Source: Bacillus sp. EB106-08-02-XG196
GTDB taxonomy: Bacteria > Bacillota > Bacilli > Bacillales > Cytobacillaceae
DNA length: 64,000 bases
Direction of reading: 5' to 3'
Assembly (NCBI RefSeq): GCF_013396335.1
Contig: NZ_JABWSY010000002.1
Span: forward strand, 248,296 to 312,295
Position 1 is the stretch's first letter. Each line of letters starts with the position of its first letter. The position numbers were made by a program, and so were the translations under genes. The notes under the pieces are model-generated. The model had not been told where the DNA came from. It did not search any database and saw only the letters and a list, made by a program, of their open reading frames with translations. Positions 28,483-37,804 of this stretch are shown here, in pieces.

Positions 28483-29898
28483 TTATAATCCAAATGTGGA
28501 TATGAATTTTCCTTCTGGCTTCATTTTTTTCAAATTCGTTACACAATCATCCAAAACAATGGAGAGTTGTTCCCAATTATGTTCCGCTTCTTTTATTTCT
28601 AACCGATTGTTTTTTGCTACATACCTAGCTAGAAACGCACTGTACAAATCCCGTTGTGCCGTGACCCCGCATTTGCAAATATGCCAGCGGTCTTTTAGTC
28701 TTTTTTTCTTTATTGCCCCACAATGACAGGTCTGAGATAGCTTTGTGGAGCGGGTAGGGAACTCTCGGAATATTCCACCCTGTGATACAACTTTTTGTTT
28801 TAACATTTTCATAAACATACTTGGAGCTTTTCTACCTATGCTTTTGCCGAACATTTTCTGAAATGCTTTATAGGAGAGTTTTTCTGTTTGAATGGAAGAG
28901 GCTAGTTGAAGGATTTGATTGGTATCTCGACCATGGAGCTGTTTTCTGACTTCTTTTATCTTTCGTTCCAATTCTCTGTGTTCTGAACGAGTCTTTATGT
29001 AGTTTTTGGAGTTGTTCCATTTCTTTTTTCCTTTTTTCACAACGCCATTGCTTTGATAATGGTTTGGATTATTTGCTTGACGCTGTCGATCTAATTTGCG
29101 ATTTAATCTTCTTTTTTCTTTATCAAGAAAAACAACTTCCTGACAAAATTCCTTTAACTCGGCATTTGATTCCCCTACAATAGCAATGGTGGAAGGACCA
29201 ACATCTACTCCAACCACTTCTTTACCTATTTCATATTTTCGATATGGGTGTCCTTCCAATACTAATTGAACATAAAACCGATTTTTCCCCTTTACTTCCT
29301 TTTTGATCAACCGACAATATTTTATTCTTTGCTTTAAGGCGTACTGCATCCATTGATCTTTTGGATTGATTAGGCATTTCAACGAATGGTTTTTACCGAC
29401 AAAAACATAACCATTGGAGTAGGTAAGAAATGTTCTGTTATTTTTCCCTTCTAAGGAAACATACTCACCTTTTCGTTTAAACCATACCTTTTTGGCTTTC
29501 TTAAAGGCGAACTTTTGAACAGCTTTAAAGGCTCTTGTAGCGATTTTTTGACAGATGTGCGTCCCTAAATGTTCGGCGATAAACTTGGAATCATTTTTCG
29601 TTTTAGTCCCGAAAGATTGAATAGAATAGTCGGTAAAACCATATGTATCATTCAGATGTTTAAAGTTCGCTCGACGTTTTTCAATATCCGCTCCCGAAGT
29701 TTTAGATAATTGAACCGTCTCCTTATATAATTCTGTAGATTGAATACCTTTAAGTCTCTTCAAACTTTCCCCTAAACAAGTATTGTACAGTTGTCTTGCA
29801 CAGTCTGACATCACCAAAAGCTGCTTTTCTGACTTCGTATCCGTTTTTACCCGAATCGTCGCAATAAAAGAGGGTGTTCGCTCTTTTGATGTTGTCAT
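28483..29898 (-). CDS. tnpB: TnpB, RNA-guided nuclease of IS605-type element
   Basis: The 471-residue protein has an N-terminal helix-turn-helix/OB-type region and a split RuvC nuclease. The catalytic residues appear intact: Asp232 in GVDVGPST, Glu339 in IQTEKLS and Asp417 in AQRDLYSAFL. A zinc ribbon uses C-x-C pairs (Cys391/393 and Cys408/410). TnpB proteins cut DNA under guidance of the element's own omega-RNA and help retain the element after excision; they are ancestors of Cas12. The ATG is five bases beyond the tnpA stop, with GGAG inside tnpA. The frame is open throughout and near the upper end of the usual size. Confidence 0.9.
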   Translation of the reverse strand: MTTSKERTPSFIATIRVKTDTKSEKQLLVMSDCARQLYNTCLGESLKRLKGIQSTELYKETVQLSKTSGADIEKRRANFKHLNDTYGFTDYSIQSFGTKTKNDSKFIAEHLGTHICQKIATRAFKAVQKFAFKKAKKVWFKRKGEYVSLEGKNNRTFLTYSNGYVFVGKNHSLKCLINPKDQWMQYALKQRIKYCRLIKKEVKGKNRFYVQLVLEGHPYRKYEIGKEVVGVDVGPSTIAIVGESNAELKEFCQEVVFLDKEKRRLNRKLDRQRQANNPNHYQSNGVVKKGKKKWNNSKNYIKTRSEHRELERKIKEVRKQLHGRDTNQILQLASSIQTEKLSYKAFQKMFGKSIGRKAPSMFMKMLKQKVVSQGGIFREFPTRSTKLSQTCHCGAIKKKRLKDRWHICKCGVTAQRDLYSAFLARYVAKNNRLEIKEAEHNWEQLSIVLDDCVTNLKKMKPEGKFISTFGL

Positions 29899-29902
29899 GG
29901 CT

Positions 29903-30307
29903 TTACACTCCTTTTTGATTTTCTATGTACTGTTTTACGATATCAAGTGTGGTACCACCAACAGTGGAAACAAAATAGCTATTCGTCCATAGGGAAGGGA
30001 TTCTACTTTTTAACCATGGGAATTCGCTGCGGAGGTAACGAGAACTTCTTCCTTTCATCATTCTTATTAGTTTATTTATGCCAAACTGCGGATCGCACTC
30101 AACCAGAAGATGGACATGATCGGGCATAATCTCCATTTCAATTATTTCAGAATGCGTCTCTTCTGCAATCTCAAATAGAATAGATTTAAGTCGCTCATCT
30201 ACTCCATCTATCAATACACTTCTTCTATATTTAGGACACCAAACCACATGATACTTGCATGAATATACTACGTTATTATTACTTTTATAATGTATTATAC
30301 TTTTCAT
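29903..30307 (-). CDS. tnpA: Y1 HUH transposase TnpA (IS200/IS605 family)
   Basis: The 134-residue transposase has the HUH motif His64-Val-His66 in MPDHVHLLVE and the catalytic Tyr127 in DIVKQYIENQ, with Gln131 nearby. It moves single-stranded copies of the element by cutting and joining at hairpin-marked ends, usually at replication forks. The gene is full length with all catalytic residues, so the element could be active. The ribosome site is weak, as usual for these genes. Confidence 0.95.
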   Translation of the reverse strand: MKSIIHYKSNNNVVYSCKYHVVWCPKYRRSVLIDGVDERLKSILFEIAEETHSEIIEMEIMPDHVHLLVECDPQFGINKLIRMMKGRSSRYLRSEFPWLKSRIPSLWTNSYFVSTVGGTTLDIVKQYIENQKGV

Positions 30308-30378
30308 ATTCTTATTATATCAGATAGATAAAACGAATACAATATTTTCAGGAACATTCGTTCTAAAAATACACCTTA

Positions 30379-30399
30379 CCCCATACATGAATGCAGGGG
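30379..30399 (-). repeat. IS left-end hairpin
   Basis: On the minus strand CCCC-TGCAT-TC-ATGTA-T-GGGG forms a stem with one bulged T and one G-T pair, the counterpart of the right-end hairpin. Confidence 0.75.
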
Positions 30400-30476
30400 C
30401 TTCCGGTTGTATGTTTTTAGTCATTTTGTAACACTCTATTTTCACCTTTCATACATTAGATGAAGGAGTGATGAGT

Positions 30477-30731
30477 GTGAAGATTTTTGAGAGCGTCATT
30501 AATCATAAGATTAATACCATTACTGGTGATGAACTATTCAAATATGCAGAACAATTTAATATCCGAGTGAATAGACAGCAAGCATATAAAGTTGCTCAAT
30601 ACTTAAGAGGAAAAAATGTAAATATTTTTGACGCCCGCGAACGAGCAGTATTAATTAAAGAAATTGCAAAGATAGCTGGTCCAGAGGTAGCAAGAGAAGT
30701 AAATAAGCTATTTGTTCAATTCACAAAATGA
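30477..30731 (+). CDS. yqfT: YqfT-like protein (DUF2624)
   Basis: This is an 84-residue, helix-rich cytoplasmic protein (VKIFESVINHKINTITGDEL at the start). I choose the GTG at 30477 because AAGGAG lies eight bases before it, whereas the ATG at 30471 is only two bases after that site. Size and place next to nfo match B. subtilis YqfT. Function unknown. It converges on nfo through a shared terminator. Confidence 0.82.
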   Translation: MKIFESVINHKINTITGDELFKYAEQFNIRVNRQQAYKVAQYLRGKNVNIFDARERAVLIKEIAKIAGPEVAREVNKLFVQFTK

Positions 30732-30737
30732 AAATCA

Positions 30738-30765
30738 AAAAGCTGTGCTCTTGAGCACAGCTTTT
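30738..30765. terminator. Bidirectional terminator between yqfT and nfo
   Basis: AAAAGCTGTGCTC pairs perfectly with GAGCACAGCTTTT over 13 bases, giving T runs on both strands. Confidence 0.92.
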
Positions 30766-30769
30766 CCTC

Positions 30770-31663
30770 TTACGAAAGCATGATTTTATCTAAAAGATTT
30801 TCGTTAAACTTTTTCTCTCTCAGCATTTCAATTTCAAATAAGTACGGAGGCTTTTTATTATCTTTATCCTCACCAACATATGGTGTCTCTAGAATCTTTG
30901 GTACATCTTTCAGCTGTGGATGGTGGACGATATAATTGATAGCATCAAAGCCGATATGACCAAAGCCGATATTTTCGTGACGGTCTTTTCTCATCCCGAC
31001 TGCATTTTTACTATCATTAATATGAAGTACCTTTAGTTTATCTAAGCCGACAATTTTATCAAAATCATTTAATACACCATCAAAGTCTTCGACAATGTTA
31101 TATCCAGCATCATGAGTATGACAGGTATCAAAACAAACAGAAAGCTTGTCGCTATAGTTTACACCATCGATAATCATCGCCAATTCCTCAAATGACTTCC
31201 CACATTCAGAGCCTTTACCTGCCATTGTCTCTAAAGCAATTTGCAGCTGCTCTTTTCCAGTTAGTACTTCATTTAGGCCTTCGATAATTTTCTTTATCCC
31301 AGCCTCAGTACCAGCACCAACATGTGCACCTGGATGCAGCACAATTTGTTTAGCGCCAATTGCCTCAGTTCTTTCAATTTCTGTTCGCAGGAACCTTACA
31401 CCTAACTCAAAAGTATCTGGATTCGTGGTATTAGCAATGTTGATGATGTATGGAGCATGGACAACAATTTCAGAGATACCGTTCTCTTCCATATGCCTTC
31501 TCCCTGCTTCAATGTTCAAATCCTCAATTTTTTTTCTTCTAGTGTTTTGCGGTGCTCCTGTATAGACCATGAATGTATTAGCACCATATGAAACGGCTTC
31601 CTCGCTCGCTGCCAGCAGCATTTTTTTACCGCTCATTGAAACATGTGATCCTATTTTCAACAA
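30770..31663 (-). CDS. nfo: Endonuclease IV (Nfo)
   Basis: This AP endonuclease of base excision repair cuts 5' of abasic sites. The 297-residue TIM-barrel protein carries the family motifs [21 protein letters not shown] and [20 protein letters not shown], which hold the three-zinc site ligands. It corresponds to B. subtilis YqfS, active in spores and stationary cells. It follows cshB by 24 bases on the same strand, so the two may be co-transcribed. Confidence 0.95.
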   Translation of the reverse strand: MLKIGSHVSMSGKKMLLAASEEAVSYGANTFMVYTGAPQNTRRKKIEDLNIEAGRRHMEENGISEIVVHAPYIINIANTTNPDTFELGVRFLRTEIERTEAIGAKQIVLHPGAHVGAGTEAGIKKIIEGLNEVLTGKEQLQIALETMAGKGSECGKSFEELAMIIDGVNYSDKLSVCFDTCHTHDAGYNIVEDFDGVLNDFDKIVGLDKLKVLHINDSKNAVGMRKDRHENIGFGHIGFDAINYIVHHPQLKDVPKILETPYVGEDKDNKKPPYLFEIEMLREKKFNENLLDKIMLS

Positions 31664-31687
31664 AACCTTCTCTCTCCCTTCAAATTC

Positions 31688-32998
31688 TTACTTCTTCTTT
31701 AATCTTCTCTGACGTTTTTTTATTTTGTCCATTTCCCACTGCATTTTCTTTTTGTAGCCTGGTTTAACCTTTTGAGGTTTCTTGACCATTGTTTTAGCAG
31801 TCTTATCTGCTTCATCCTCTTTCCTTACCCTTGTTTTTCTCTTATTGCGATCCTCTAATTCCACAAATTCCTCTTTTTTAAGATCGACATATTTAAACTG
31901 AATCCCCATCTTTTCAATGCGGTTTAATGCATCTTCATCGGAGATATCATAAATGGTGAGGGCAATTCCTGAGTTTCCGGCTCTTGCCGTCCTTCCTACC
32001 CGGTGAATATAAAAGTCTAAATCTGTAGGTAATTCATAGTTGATTATATGACTGATTCCTTCAATATCAATTCCTCTTGAAGCTAGGTCAGTCGCAACGA
32101 TATATTGGTACTCTAAATCTTGAATTTGTTTCATCATTTTTTTCCGTTCACGAGGGTTAAGATCTCCATGGACACGAGCAACCTTTAGCCCCTTATTAAT
32201 CAAAAAGTTAGCAACCTCTTCCGCCATCTTTTTTGTATTTGTAAAAACAATCGCTAAATACGGATTGTATTGAATAAGAGCATCATGAACAAGCTGTTTT
32301 TTATTTCTGTGCCTAGAGGGCAATAGATAATGTGTTAAATTCTCAGCACTTTTTCTCTTGGCATCAATTTGAATAGATTTTGGATTTTCCATGTATTTTT
32401 TGAGAAACGGTTTCAGTTTTTCGGGAATTGTTGCCGAAAATACAAGCATCTGTAATTTCTCAGGCATTTTTGCTGCTACTTGATCCAAATCCTCGATAAA
32501 GCCCATATCAAGCATCATATCTGCTTCGTCAACGACAAGAATCTCCGAAGTATGGACAAATAGTGCTTGTTCAATCATCAAATCTTTAATTCTTCCAGGA
32601 GTTCCAACTACAATATGGGGCTGTACTTTTAGTTTATCAATGGTTCTTTGCTTGTCTGTACCACCAATGTAGCATCTAGTCATGATCGCTTTGTCAGGAC
32701 TGCAATGCTCTGTCACCTTTAAAATTTGATGATAGATTTGTGAAGCAAGCTCTCTTGTTGGTGCTGTAATGACAGCTTGTACCTCTTGTCGCTCTGGATT
32801 TATTTTTTCTAGAATTGGTAATACAAAGGCAAGTGTTTTACCTGTACCAGTTTGTGATTGACCGATGGCACTTTCATTTTTCAGAACCAATGGTACCATT
32901 CGTTCCTGAATTTCAGTGGGTTCATAAAAACCTTGTTCCTTCATTGCGTCTATTATAAAAGGTTGAAAATTAAAACGTTCAAAACGATTTTCCTTCAT
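31688..32998 (-). CDS. cshB: DEAD-box RNA helicase CshB
   Basis: The 436-residue RNA helicase has the Q motif, motif I SQTGTGKT, Ia TAPTREL, II DEAD, III SAT, V ATDLASRGID and VI HRVGRTAR, then a strongly basic tail (KKKMQWEMDKIKKRQRRLKKK spans the last 20-odd residues). It unwinds RNA and assists ribosome assembly or cold adaptation. Synteny with nfo and yqfQ identifies it as CshB (YqfR). Confidence 0.93.
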   Translation of the reverse strand: MKENRFERFNFQPFIIDAMKEQGFYEPTEIQERMVPLVLKNESAIGQSQTGTGKTLAFVLPILEKINPERQEVQAVITAPTRELASQIYHQILKVTEHCSPDKAIMTRCYIGGTDKQRTIDKLKVQPHIVVGTPGRIKDLMIEQALFVHTSEILVVDEADMMLDMGFIEDLDQVAAKMPEKLQMLVFSATIPEKLKPFLKKYMENPKSIQIDAKRKSAENLTHYLLPSRHRNKKQLVHDALIQYNPYLAIVFTNTKKMAEEVANFLINKGLKVARVHGDLNPRERKKMMKQIQDLEYQYIVATDLASRGIDIEGISHIINYELPTDLDFYIHRVGRTARAGNSGIALTIYDISDEDALNRIEKMGIQFKYVDLKKEEFVELEDRNKRKTRVRKEDEADKTAKTMVKKPQKVKPGYKKKMQWEMDKIKKRQRRLKKK

Positions 32999-33259
32999 GT
33001 AATTGCTCCTTATATATTAATATCTACCGTTAATGGAGTAGTTTTCTTACAAGTTTTCTCCAAGCAAGAGCTTCCACTTTTATTTCCATCTCGTAATTAT
33101 AGTAAAGTTTCGTCTAAATAACCAGTTATTATCATCTTTTACTTTTGGACTACTTTTAATCATGAAAATTTACAGTTTATCCTAGTGTTTATTTCTAAAC
33201 CAAATTTAGGAAATTGCATACCTTAAATTATAAGGCTTTTTTGAGAGGAGGACTTACGT

Positions 33260-33919
33260 ATGCAGCAGCCTAGACCGAGATATCCCATGTACGGGCATAT
33301 GAGTCCAAACATGATGGGAAGAGGACCATACGGAGGTCAACAGCACATGTTGAATCCTTATGGCGGCAGAGGACCGATGATGGGGTTTCAGCAGAATTAT
33401 AACAGTGGCAGCGCTATGATGGGACAAACGATGGGAAGAGGGCAAGGAAGACGAAATGGCGGTGGCTTACTTTCGAAAATTCTTGGCGGGAAAAAGCAAG
33501 GCAATCAAGCAAGAGGTCTTGGAGGTGTGCAGACAGCCGGCCGAGCTGCTCCCAGCGGAGGAGGAGTTGGTTCGATACTTCAAACACTAAGTAATCCGAA
33601 CAGTCTGACAGGATTTCTTAACAACACCCAACAGGTTTTGAATTCAGTTCAATCGATAACACCCATGATTCAGCAATATGGACCCTTAGTCAAGAACATC
33701 CCTATGATGTGGAAATTGTATAAAGGTTTTAAAGATCTACCAACTGAGGAACAAGGTGAAGAAAACAAGTCAGATACCCAAGTAATGTCAGAGGAGTCTT
33801 CTCCATCTCCTGCAGAACCCAATAAAAGATCTAAAAAGAAAAAGGTTGTTCAATCTGAAAGTGTTGAAGAAGCAAAAACACGACCAAATGGGCCATCTGT
33901 TCCTAAACTATACATTTAA
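33260..33919 (+). CDS. yqfQ: YqfQ-like (VrrA family) protein
   Basis: The 219-residue protein has a low-complexity N-terminal third rich in Gly, Met, Pro, Gln and Arg. A more ordered middle follows (ILQTLSNPNSLTGFLNNTQQ to about residue 160), then a charged tail (KRSKKKKVV). This is the pattern of the VrrA/YqfQ family, which in B. anthracis contains a variable-number repeat. AGGAGG lies eight bases before the ATG. Function is unknown; the family is found in spore formers. Confidence 0.85.
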   Translation: MQQPRPRYPMYGHMSPNMMGRGPYGGQQHMLNPYGGRGPMMGFQQNYNSGSAMMGQTMGRGQGRRNGGGLLSKILGGKKQGNQARGLGGVQTAGRAAPSGGGVGSILQTLSNPNSLTGFLNNTQQVLNSVQSITPMIQQYGPLVKNIPMMWKLYKGFKDLPTEEQGEENKSDTQVMSEESSPSPAEPNKRSKKKKVVQSESVEEAKTRPNGPSVPKLYI

Positions 33920-33926
33920 ACAAATG

Positions 33927-33960
33927 GATGCTGAGAAAACAGCATCTTTTTATTTTTTTT
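33927..33960 (+). terminator. Terminator after yqfQ
   Basis: GATGCTG pairs with CAGCATC around six bases, followed by TTTTTATTTTTTTT. Confidence 0.9.
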
Positions 33961-34077
33961 GCAGGAAATTTTTACAGAAATTTCATAGGAAAAATGTATC
34001 TTTGTATTATTTCTATTAGTTTTATATAATAAATACATAGATTCAAAGTCATACGTTCTTTAGGAGGACTTTATTAT

Positions 34078-35016
34078 ATGCAAATCATTAAGATTTCACC
34101 GCGCGGATACTGTTATGGTGTCGTTGACGCCATGGTCATTGCAAGAAATGCTGCATTAGATAAATCATTACCACGCCCTATCTACATTTTAGGGATGATC
34201 GTTCATAATAAACACGTAACAGATGCATTTGCCGAAGAAGGAATTATTACACTCGACGGAAAAAACCGCAAAGACATTCTTGATAAGGTAGATACTGGAA
34301 CTGTAATTTTCACAGCTCATGGTATATCCCCTGAAGTAAGAGAGCTTGCGAAAAAGAAGGGACTTGTTACTATTGATGCGACATGTCCAGATGTAACAAG
34401 AACGCATGATTTGATTGAAGAGAAAACAAAGCAAGGATTTCAAGTCATTTATATTGGAAAAAAAGGCCATCCAGAGCCTGAGGGTGCTGTTGGTGTAGCA
34501 CCTGATCTCGTACACCTTGTCGAAACACCAAGCGATGTAGAAGCCTTAAACATTTATAGTGATAAATTGATTGTTACCAATCAAACCACCATGAGCCAGT
34601 GGGATGTAGCTGATACAATGAAAAAGGTTCAGGAAAAATATCCGCATGCAGAGGCTTATAATGAAATATGCAACGCCACACAAGTTCGTCAGGAAGCTGT
34701 TGCTGGACAAGCCACTGAAGCAGATGTAACCATCGTGGTAGGAGATCCGATGAGTAACAACTCCAATCGACTCGCACAAGTTTCAGAGGAAATTGCTGGT
34801 ACAAAGGCCTATCGAATTGCCGATATCTCAGAGTTAGAAATTGAGTGGATTAAGGATGCAAAGAACGTCGCCGTAACTTCTGGTGCTTCTACACCTACAC
34901 CAATCACCAAGGAAGTCATTACCTTCATAGAGCAATTTGATCCCAATAACGAAGCAACCTGGGAACGCCGGAAAAACGTTCCGTTAAATAAAATATTACC
35001 TAAAGTTAAAAAATAA
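34078..35016 (+). CDS. ispH: 4-hydroxy-3-methylbut-2-enyl diphosphate reductase IspH
   Basis: This is the last enzyme of the MEP pathway, reducing HMBPP to IPP and DMAPP. The 312-residue protein has the three cluster cysteines in [17 protein letters not shown] and [11 protein letters not shown] and the active-site stretch [18 protein letters not shown] precedes the ATG. It is monocistronic (YqfP in B. subtilis) and converges on yqfO with a shared terminator. Confidence 0.96.
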   Translation: MQIIKISPRGYCYGVVDAMVIARNAALDKSLPRPIYILGMIVHNKHVTDAFAEEGIITLDGKNRKDILDKVDTGTVIFTAHGISPEVRELAKKKGLVTIDATCPDVTRTHDLIEEKTKQGFQVIYIGKKGHPEPEGAVGVAPDLVHLVETPSDVEALNIYSDKLIVTNQTTMSQWDVADTMKKVQEKYPHAEAYNEICNATQVRQEAVAGQATEADVTIVVGDPMSNNSNRLAQVSEEIAGTKAYRIADISELEIEWIKDAKNVAVTSGASTPTPITKEVITFIEQFDPNNEATWERRKNVPLNKILPKVKK

Positions 35017-35038
35017 CCGGTCGTGTTGACCGGTTATT
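35012..35038. terminator. Bidirectional terminator between ispH and yqfO
   Basis: AATAACCGGTC pairs perfectly with GACCGGTTATT around five bases, with T runs on the plus strand and AT-rich tails on the minus strand. Confidence 0.9.
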
Positions 35039-35040
35039 TT

Positions 35041-36156
35041 TTATACATATTGAAACGGATCCGTGTTCACTTCTGAAGGAAAAATTTCAACTTCATAGCC
35101 AGATTCCCTGCACATTTTTGAAAGTGTTGCCGTTAGTCCCTTTTTCATAATTTTCTCGACATTATGACCAGGATCTATTATATTTAGTCCCTGCATTATT
35201 GCATCATGAGCAGTATGATAATAAATATCTCCCGTAATATAGACATCTGCCCCCTTAAACTTTGCGCTCATGAAATATTTATTACCATCTCCGCCTAATA
35301 CGGCCACTTTCTTGACACGTGATGATAAATCACCAACCACCCTAACCTTATCAACTTCTAAAGCTTCTTTTACCCTTCCAGCAAATTCTCCGAGTGTCAT
35401 TTCTTTAACAGTTCCGATTCTGCCAAGCCCAAGAACTTCCCCTTTATTTTCAACAGGATAAATATCATAAGCAACTTCTTCATATGGATGAGCTTTTATC
35501 ATAGCCGTAATTACCCTTTTTAACAGATGCTCAGGTACAATGGTTTCGATTCTTACTTCACCCACTGATTCTAAACGACCTTGCTGTCCAATATGCGGGT
35601 TCGTATTTTCCCCAGGTACAAACCTCCCCGTTCCATCCGTTGAAAAGGAACAATGGCTGTAATGACCGATATAACCAGCACCAGTATCCCCAAGGACCTT
35701 TCTAATCTCATCAGCGTGACTTGCCGGTGTGTAGACAACTAGTTTCTTAAGTTTCGTTTCGTATGTAGGTACTAGTACTTCAGAGCTTTCCAATCCCAGT
35801 GCGTTCGCTAGGAGGTCATTTACCCCGCCTTTAGCCACATCAAGGTTTGTATGGGCAGCATAGACAGCTATATCATGCTTTAATAGTTTTTCAATCATTC
35901 TTCCCTGAACCGTGTCTGTTAGGACATTCTTTAGAGGGCGAAAGATTGGCGGATGGTGGGCAATGATTAGCTGGACATTCCTTTCAATGGCTTCATCAAT
36001 CACCTCTTCAAGGACATCAAGGGCAATCATGATTTTATCAATTTTCTTGTTCAAACGGCCAATTTGTAAACCTATCTTATCACCCTCCATTGCAAGACCC
36101 TTAGGTGAAAACTGTTCAAATAATTGAATGATTTCATGCCCATTCGCTTTCTTCAT
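35041..36156 (-). CDS. yqfO: Nif3-like dinuclear metal protein YqfO
   Basis: The 371-residue protein is a Nif3/DUF34 fold split by a CutA-like insert (about 130-235), as in the B. cereus structure. Metal ligands are visible in IAHHPPIF, AAHTNLDVA and the C-terminal DPGHNVEK. It forms a ring-shaped hexamer and may act as a hydrolase (GTP cyclohydrolase I-like activity has been proposed for relatives), but the true substrate is unsettled. AAAGGAGGT precedes the ATG, and it overlaps trmK by 23 bases. Confidence 0.92.
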   Translation of the reverse strand: MKKANGHEIIQLFEQFSPKGLAMEGDKIGLQIGRLNKKIDKIMIALDVLEEVIDEAIERNVQLIIAHHPPIFRPLKNVLTDTVQGRMIEKLLKHDIAVYAAHTNLDVAKGGVNDLLANALGLESSEVLVPTYETKLKKLVVYTPASHADEIRKVLGDTGAGYIGHYSHCSFSTDGTGRFVPGENTNPHIGQQGRLESVGEVRIETIVPEHLLKRVITAMIKAHPYEEVAYDIYPVENKGEVLGLGRIGTVKEMTLGEFAGRVKEALEVDKVRVVGDLSSRVKKVAVLGGDGNKYFMSAKFKGADVYITGDIYYHTAHDAIMQGLNIIDPGHNVEKIMKKGLTATLSKMCRESGYEVEIFPSEVNTDPFQYV

Positions 36157-36865
36157 CGTCCAATACCTCCTTTACTAAAGTGATTTTTTCTGAAATCTCT
36201 AGCTTTTTCTCATCTGTTTCTGCAGAAGGTACAGCACTTTCAAGCTGTTCATAAATCCGCTTCCAGTTCTTTATTTCTAGGCTCCATTTCTTCTTAAACG
36301 CACTTTCTTTCCTTTGAAGGAGAAAAGGTCCCACTAAAAGGCCAGTTTCTAAATTTATATCTCTATATGGCTTTAATGGGTCGCCACTTTCAGCCACTAA
36401 TATCTCATATATTTTGCTATCCTCTTCAATGATTTCTTCTGCGATCAGTTCCCAATTGTTATCTATTAACCAGTTTCGAATGGCAATTGCATTTAGATTG
36501 GGCTGCAACACAAGTCGCTTAACTCCCGAGAGCTTCCCCTTGCCATTTTCTAAAATATTGGCAATAAGAGTGCCGCCCATTCCGGCAATGGTAATACAAT
36601 CCACATCACCTGGCTGAATTACCTCCAAACCATCTCCCATTCTCACTGAAATCATATCAGTAAGTCCTTCTGCCCTTACATTTTTTTCAGCAGACTGAAA
36701 TGGGCCTTTTGCTACCTCTCCAGCGATCCCAAAGGTTATCACACCATTCTTAACAAGATAACTTGGTAAATATGCATGGTCAGAACCAATATCTGCTAAC
36801 TTTGAATCTTTTGGAACAAATTTTGCTACCGTTTCTAACCTTACGGATAATTTATCTGTATTCAA
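36134..36865 (-). CDS. trmK: tRNA (adenine22-N1)-methyltransferase TrmK
   Basis: The 243-residue SAM-dependent methyltransferase forms m1A22 in tRNA. SAM-binding motif I is ADIGSDHAYLP and the catalytic region reads TIAGMGGTLI. A coiled C-terminal extension follows (about 160-243). I start at the TTG at 36865 (then NTDKLSVRLETV), which aligns with the known B. subtilis start and has GGTGA upstream; two GTG codons just before it are alternatives. It overlaps yqfO. Confidence 0.92.
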   Translation of the reverse strand: MNTDKLSVRLETVAKFVPKDSKLADIGSDHAYLPSYLVKNGVITFGIAGEVAKGPFQSAEKNVRAEGLTDMISVRMGDGLEVIQPGDVDCITIAGMGGTLIANILENGKGKLSGVKRLVLQPNLNAIAIRNWLIDNNWELIAEEIIEEDSKIYEILVAESGDPLKPYRDINLETGLLVGPFLLQRKESAFKKKWSLEIKNWKRIYEQLESAVPSAETDEKKLEISEKITLVKEVLDDEESEWA

Positions 36866-36907
36866 ATCATTCACCACTTTTTATGAATTACTTACAGTAT
36901 AAAAAAA

Positions 36908-36929
36908 GTCCTTTACATTAGCAAAGGAC
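36908..36929 (-). terminator. Terminator after cccA
   Basis: GTCCTTT pairs with AAAGGAC. Seven Ts follow on the minus strand. Confidence 0.88.
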
Positions 36930-36944
36930 CTTTTCATTCTAACA

Positions 36945-37304
36945 TTATTTAATATTTGCTAACCATTCAGCCATTGCATCGGCTTCCTCAGGTTTAACCA
37001 TGCCCCCTGGCATAGCACCTTTACCATTAACTACAATTTCCTTAATCTCATCTTGGGATAACCTGTCGCCAACTCCTGTTAGAGCAGGACCCATTCCCCC
37101 TTGATATGCATCTCCGTGACACCCTATACAAGAATTGTAAATTTCCTCTGGACCTCTTGCAACCTGTTCTGTTTCGGTACCGCCTTCTTTTTCCTTGGCA
37201 AGCTCCTCACTATCCCCGAGGCCTTTGAAAGACAATAAGAACATTAGTCCGATTCCAAATACAAAGATTAGGATGTATGGAATTACCGGATTTCGATTCA
37301 TCAT
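36945..37304 (-). CDS. cccA: Membrane-anchored cytochrome c-550
   Basis: The 119-residue protein has an N-terminal membrane anchor (PVIPYILIFVFGIGLMFLL), an acidic linker and a c-type cytochrome domain with heme site CIGCH. A C-terminal Met in GAMPGGM serves as likely sixth ligand. It carries electrons to the terminal oxidase on the outer membrane face. Two ATGs are adjacent; the second (37301) is better spaced from AAGGGAGG. It stands alone between trmK and sigA, with a 500-base upstream gap. Confidence 0.92.
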   Translation of the reverse strand: MMNRNPVIPYILIFVFGIGLMFLLSFKGLGDSEELAKEKEGGTETEQVARGPEEIYNSCIGCHGDAYQGGMGPALTGVGDRLSQDEIKEIVVNGKGAMPGGMVKPEEADAMAEWLANIK

Positions 37305-37756
37305 ATAACCTCCCTTATGTACGTATAGCTGTAAATAAATAGTCTTCTACAAACAACTACTATTTTACTTTAAAAACTTAAGAAGGAAAAGCCCTAAACT
37401 TACTTTGTCACGATAATATTTATAAAAAAAACGAAACCAGCTGATTTTCACAGGAAATGTCACCCTGTTTATTCTTCCCTTTTATTCCTTTTATCAACCA
37501 ATTTTTCGTACAATTGTGCATGTAATATTCGAAGTATTAAAAAACCTTTAATTAATTTTTGTTATTTTTGAATATGAATTACATACTATCAACATCTATT
37601 GTCTTGGGGAATGAGCAATGGAATACCCTTTCTTACAAAAATGAATTGTGATTAAAATCAAAAAGATTACTTTTACCTATTTGCAAAGTGTAAAACAATT
37701 CAGTAAAATAAATACAAATGAAGAAAGTGCTTTCATTTCCAATTAGCTCAAAAAAA
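37305..37756. other. Long AT-rich gap between sigA and cccA; candidate cre-like and palindromic sites only
   Basis: I see no gene here. At 37722-37736 the minus strand reads ATGAAAGCACTTTCT, which differs from the CcpA cre consensus at one central base. cccA is under CcpA control in B. subtilis, but the site is about 420 bases from cccA. At 37508-37520 there is GTACAATTGTGCA, sharing GTACAAT-NN-TGCA with the ldh operator region. No convincing promoter stands out. Confidence 0.4.
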
Positions 37757-37785
37757 TAGTTTACCTCTTAGTTAGAAGTAAACTA
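37757..37785 (-). terminator. Terminator after sigA
   Basis: TAGTTTACCTCT pairs with AGAAGTAAACTA with one mismatch; on the minus strand TTTTTT follows. Confidence 0.8.
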
Positions 37786-37804
37786 CTTTTTAATATTTAG
37801 TTAT

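Larger units (their letters stand above)
28223..30427 (-). mobile_element. IS200/IS605-family insertion sequence with tnpA and tnpB
   Basis: The element carries a Y1 HUH transposase (tnpA) and a TnpB nuclease in the same direction. Both ends have the family's subterminal hairpins with the same design: a GC stem, a bulged T, and a five-base upper stem with a two-base loop (left end 30379-30399, right end 28242-28260). In the left hairpin one pair is G-T on the minus strand but A-C on the plus strand, fitting the minus strand as the strand TnpA acts on. Exact ends are uncertain. TCAA at 28223-28226 (right) and TTAC at 30428-30431 (left flank, minus strand) are my best guesses by analogy with IS608. 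It lies just upstream of the znuC promoter without breaking a gene. Confidence 0.85.

Noticed and set aside
28483-30307. CRISPR-Cas12-like system suggested by the RuvC nuclease
   Set aside because: No spacer-repeat array or cas genes are present; tnpA and the end hairpins identify an IS605-type element.
37722-37736. Definite CcpA cre site for cccA
   Set aside because: The central CG is changed to CA and the distance to cccA is about 420 bases; kept only as a weak candidate.
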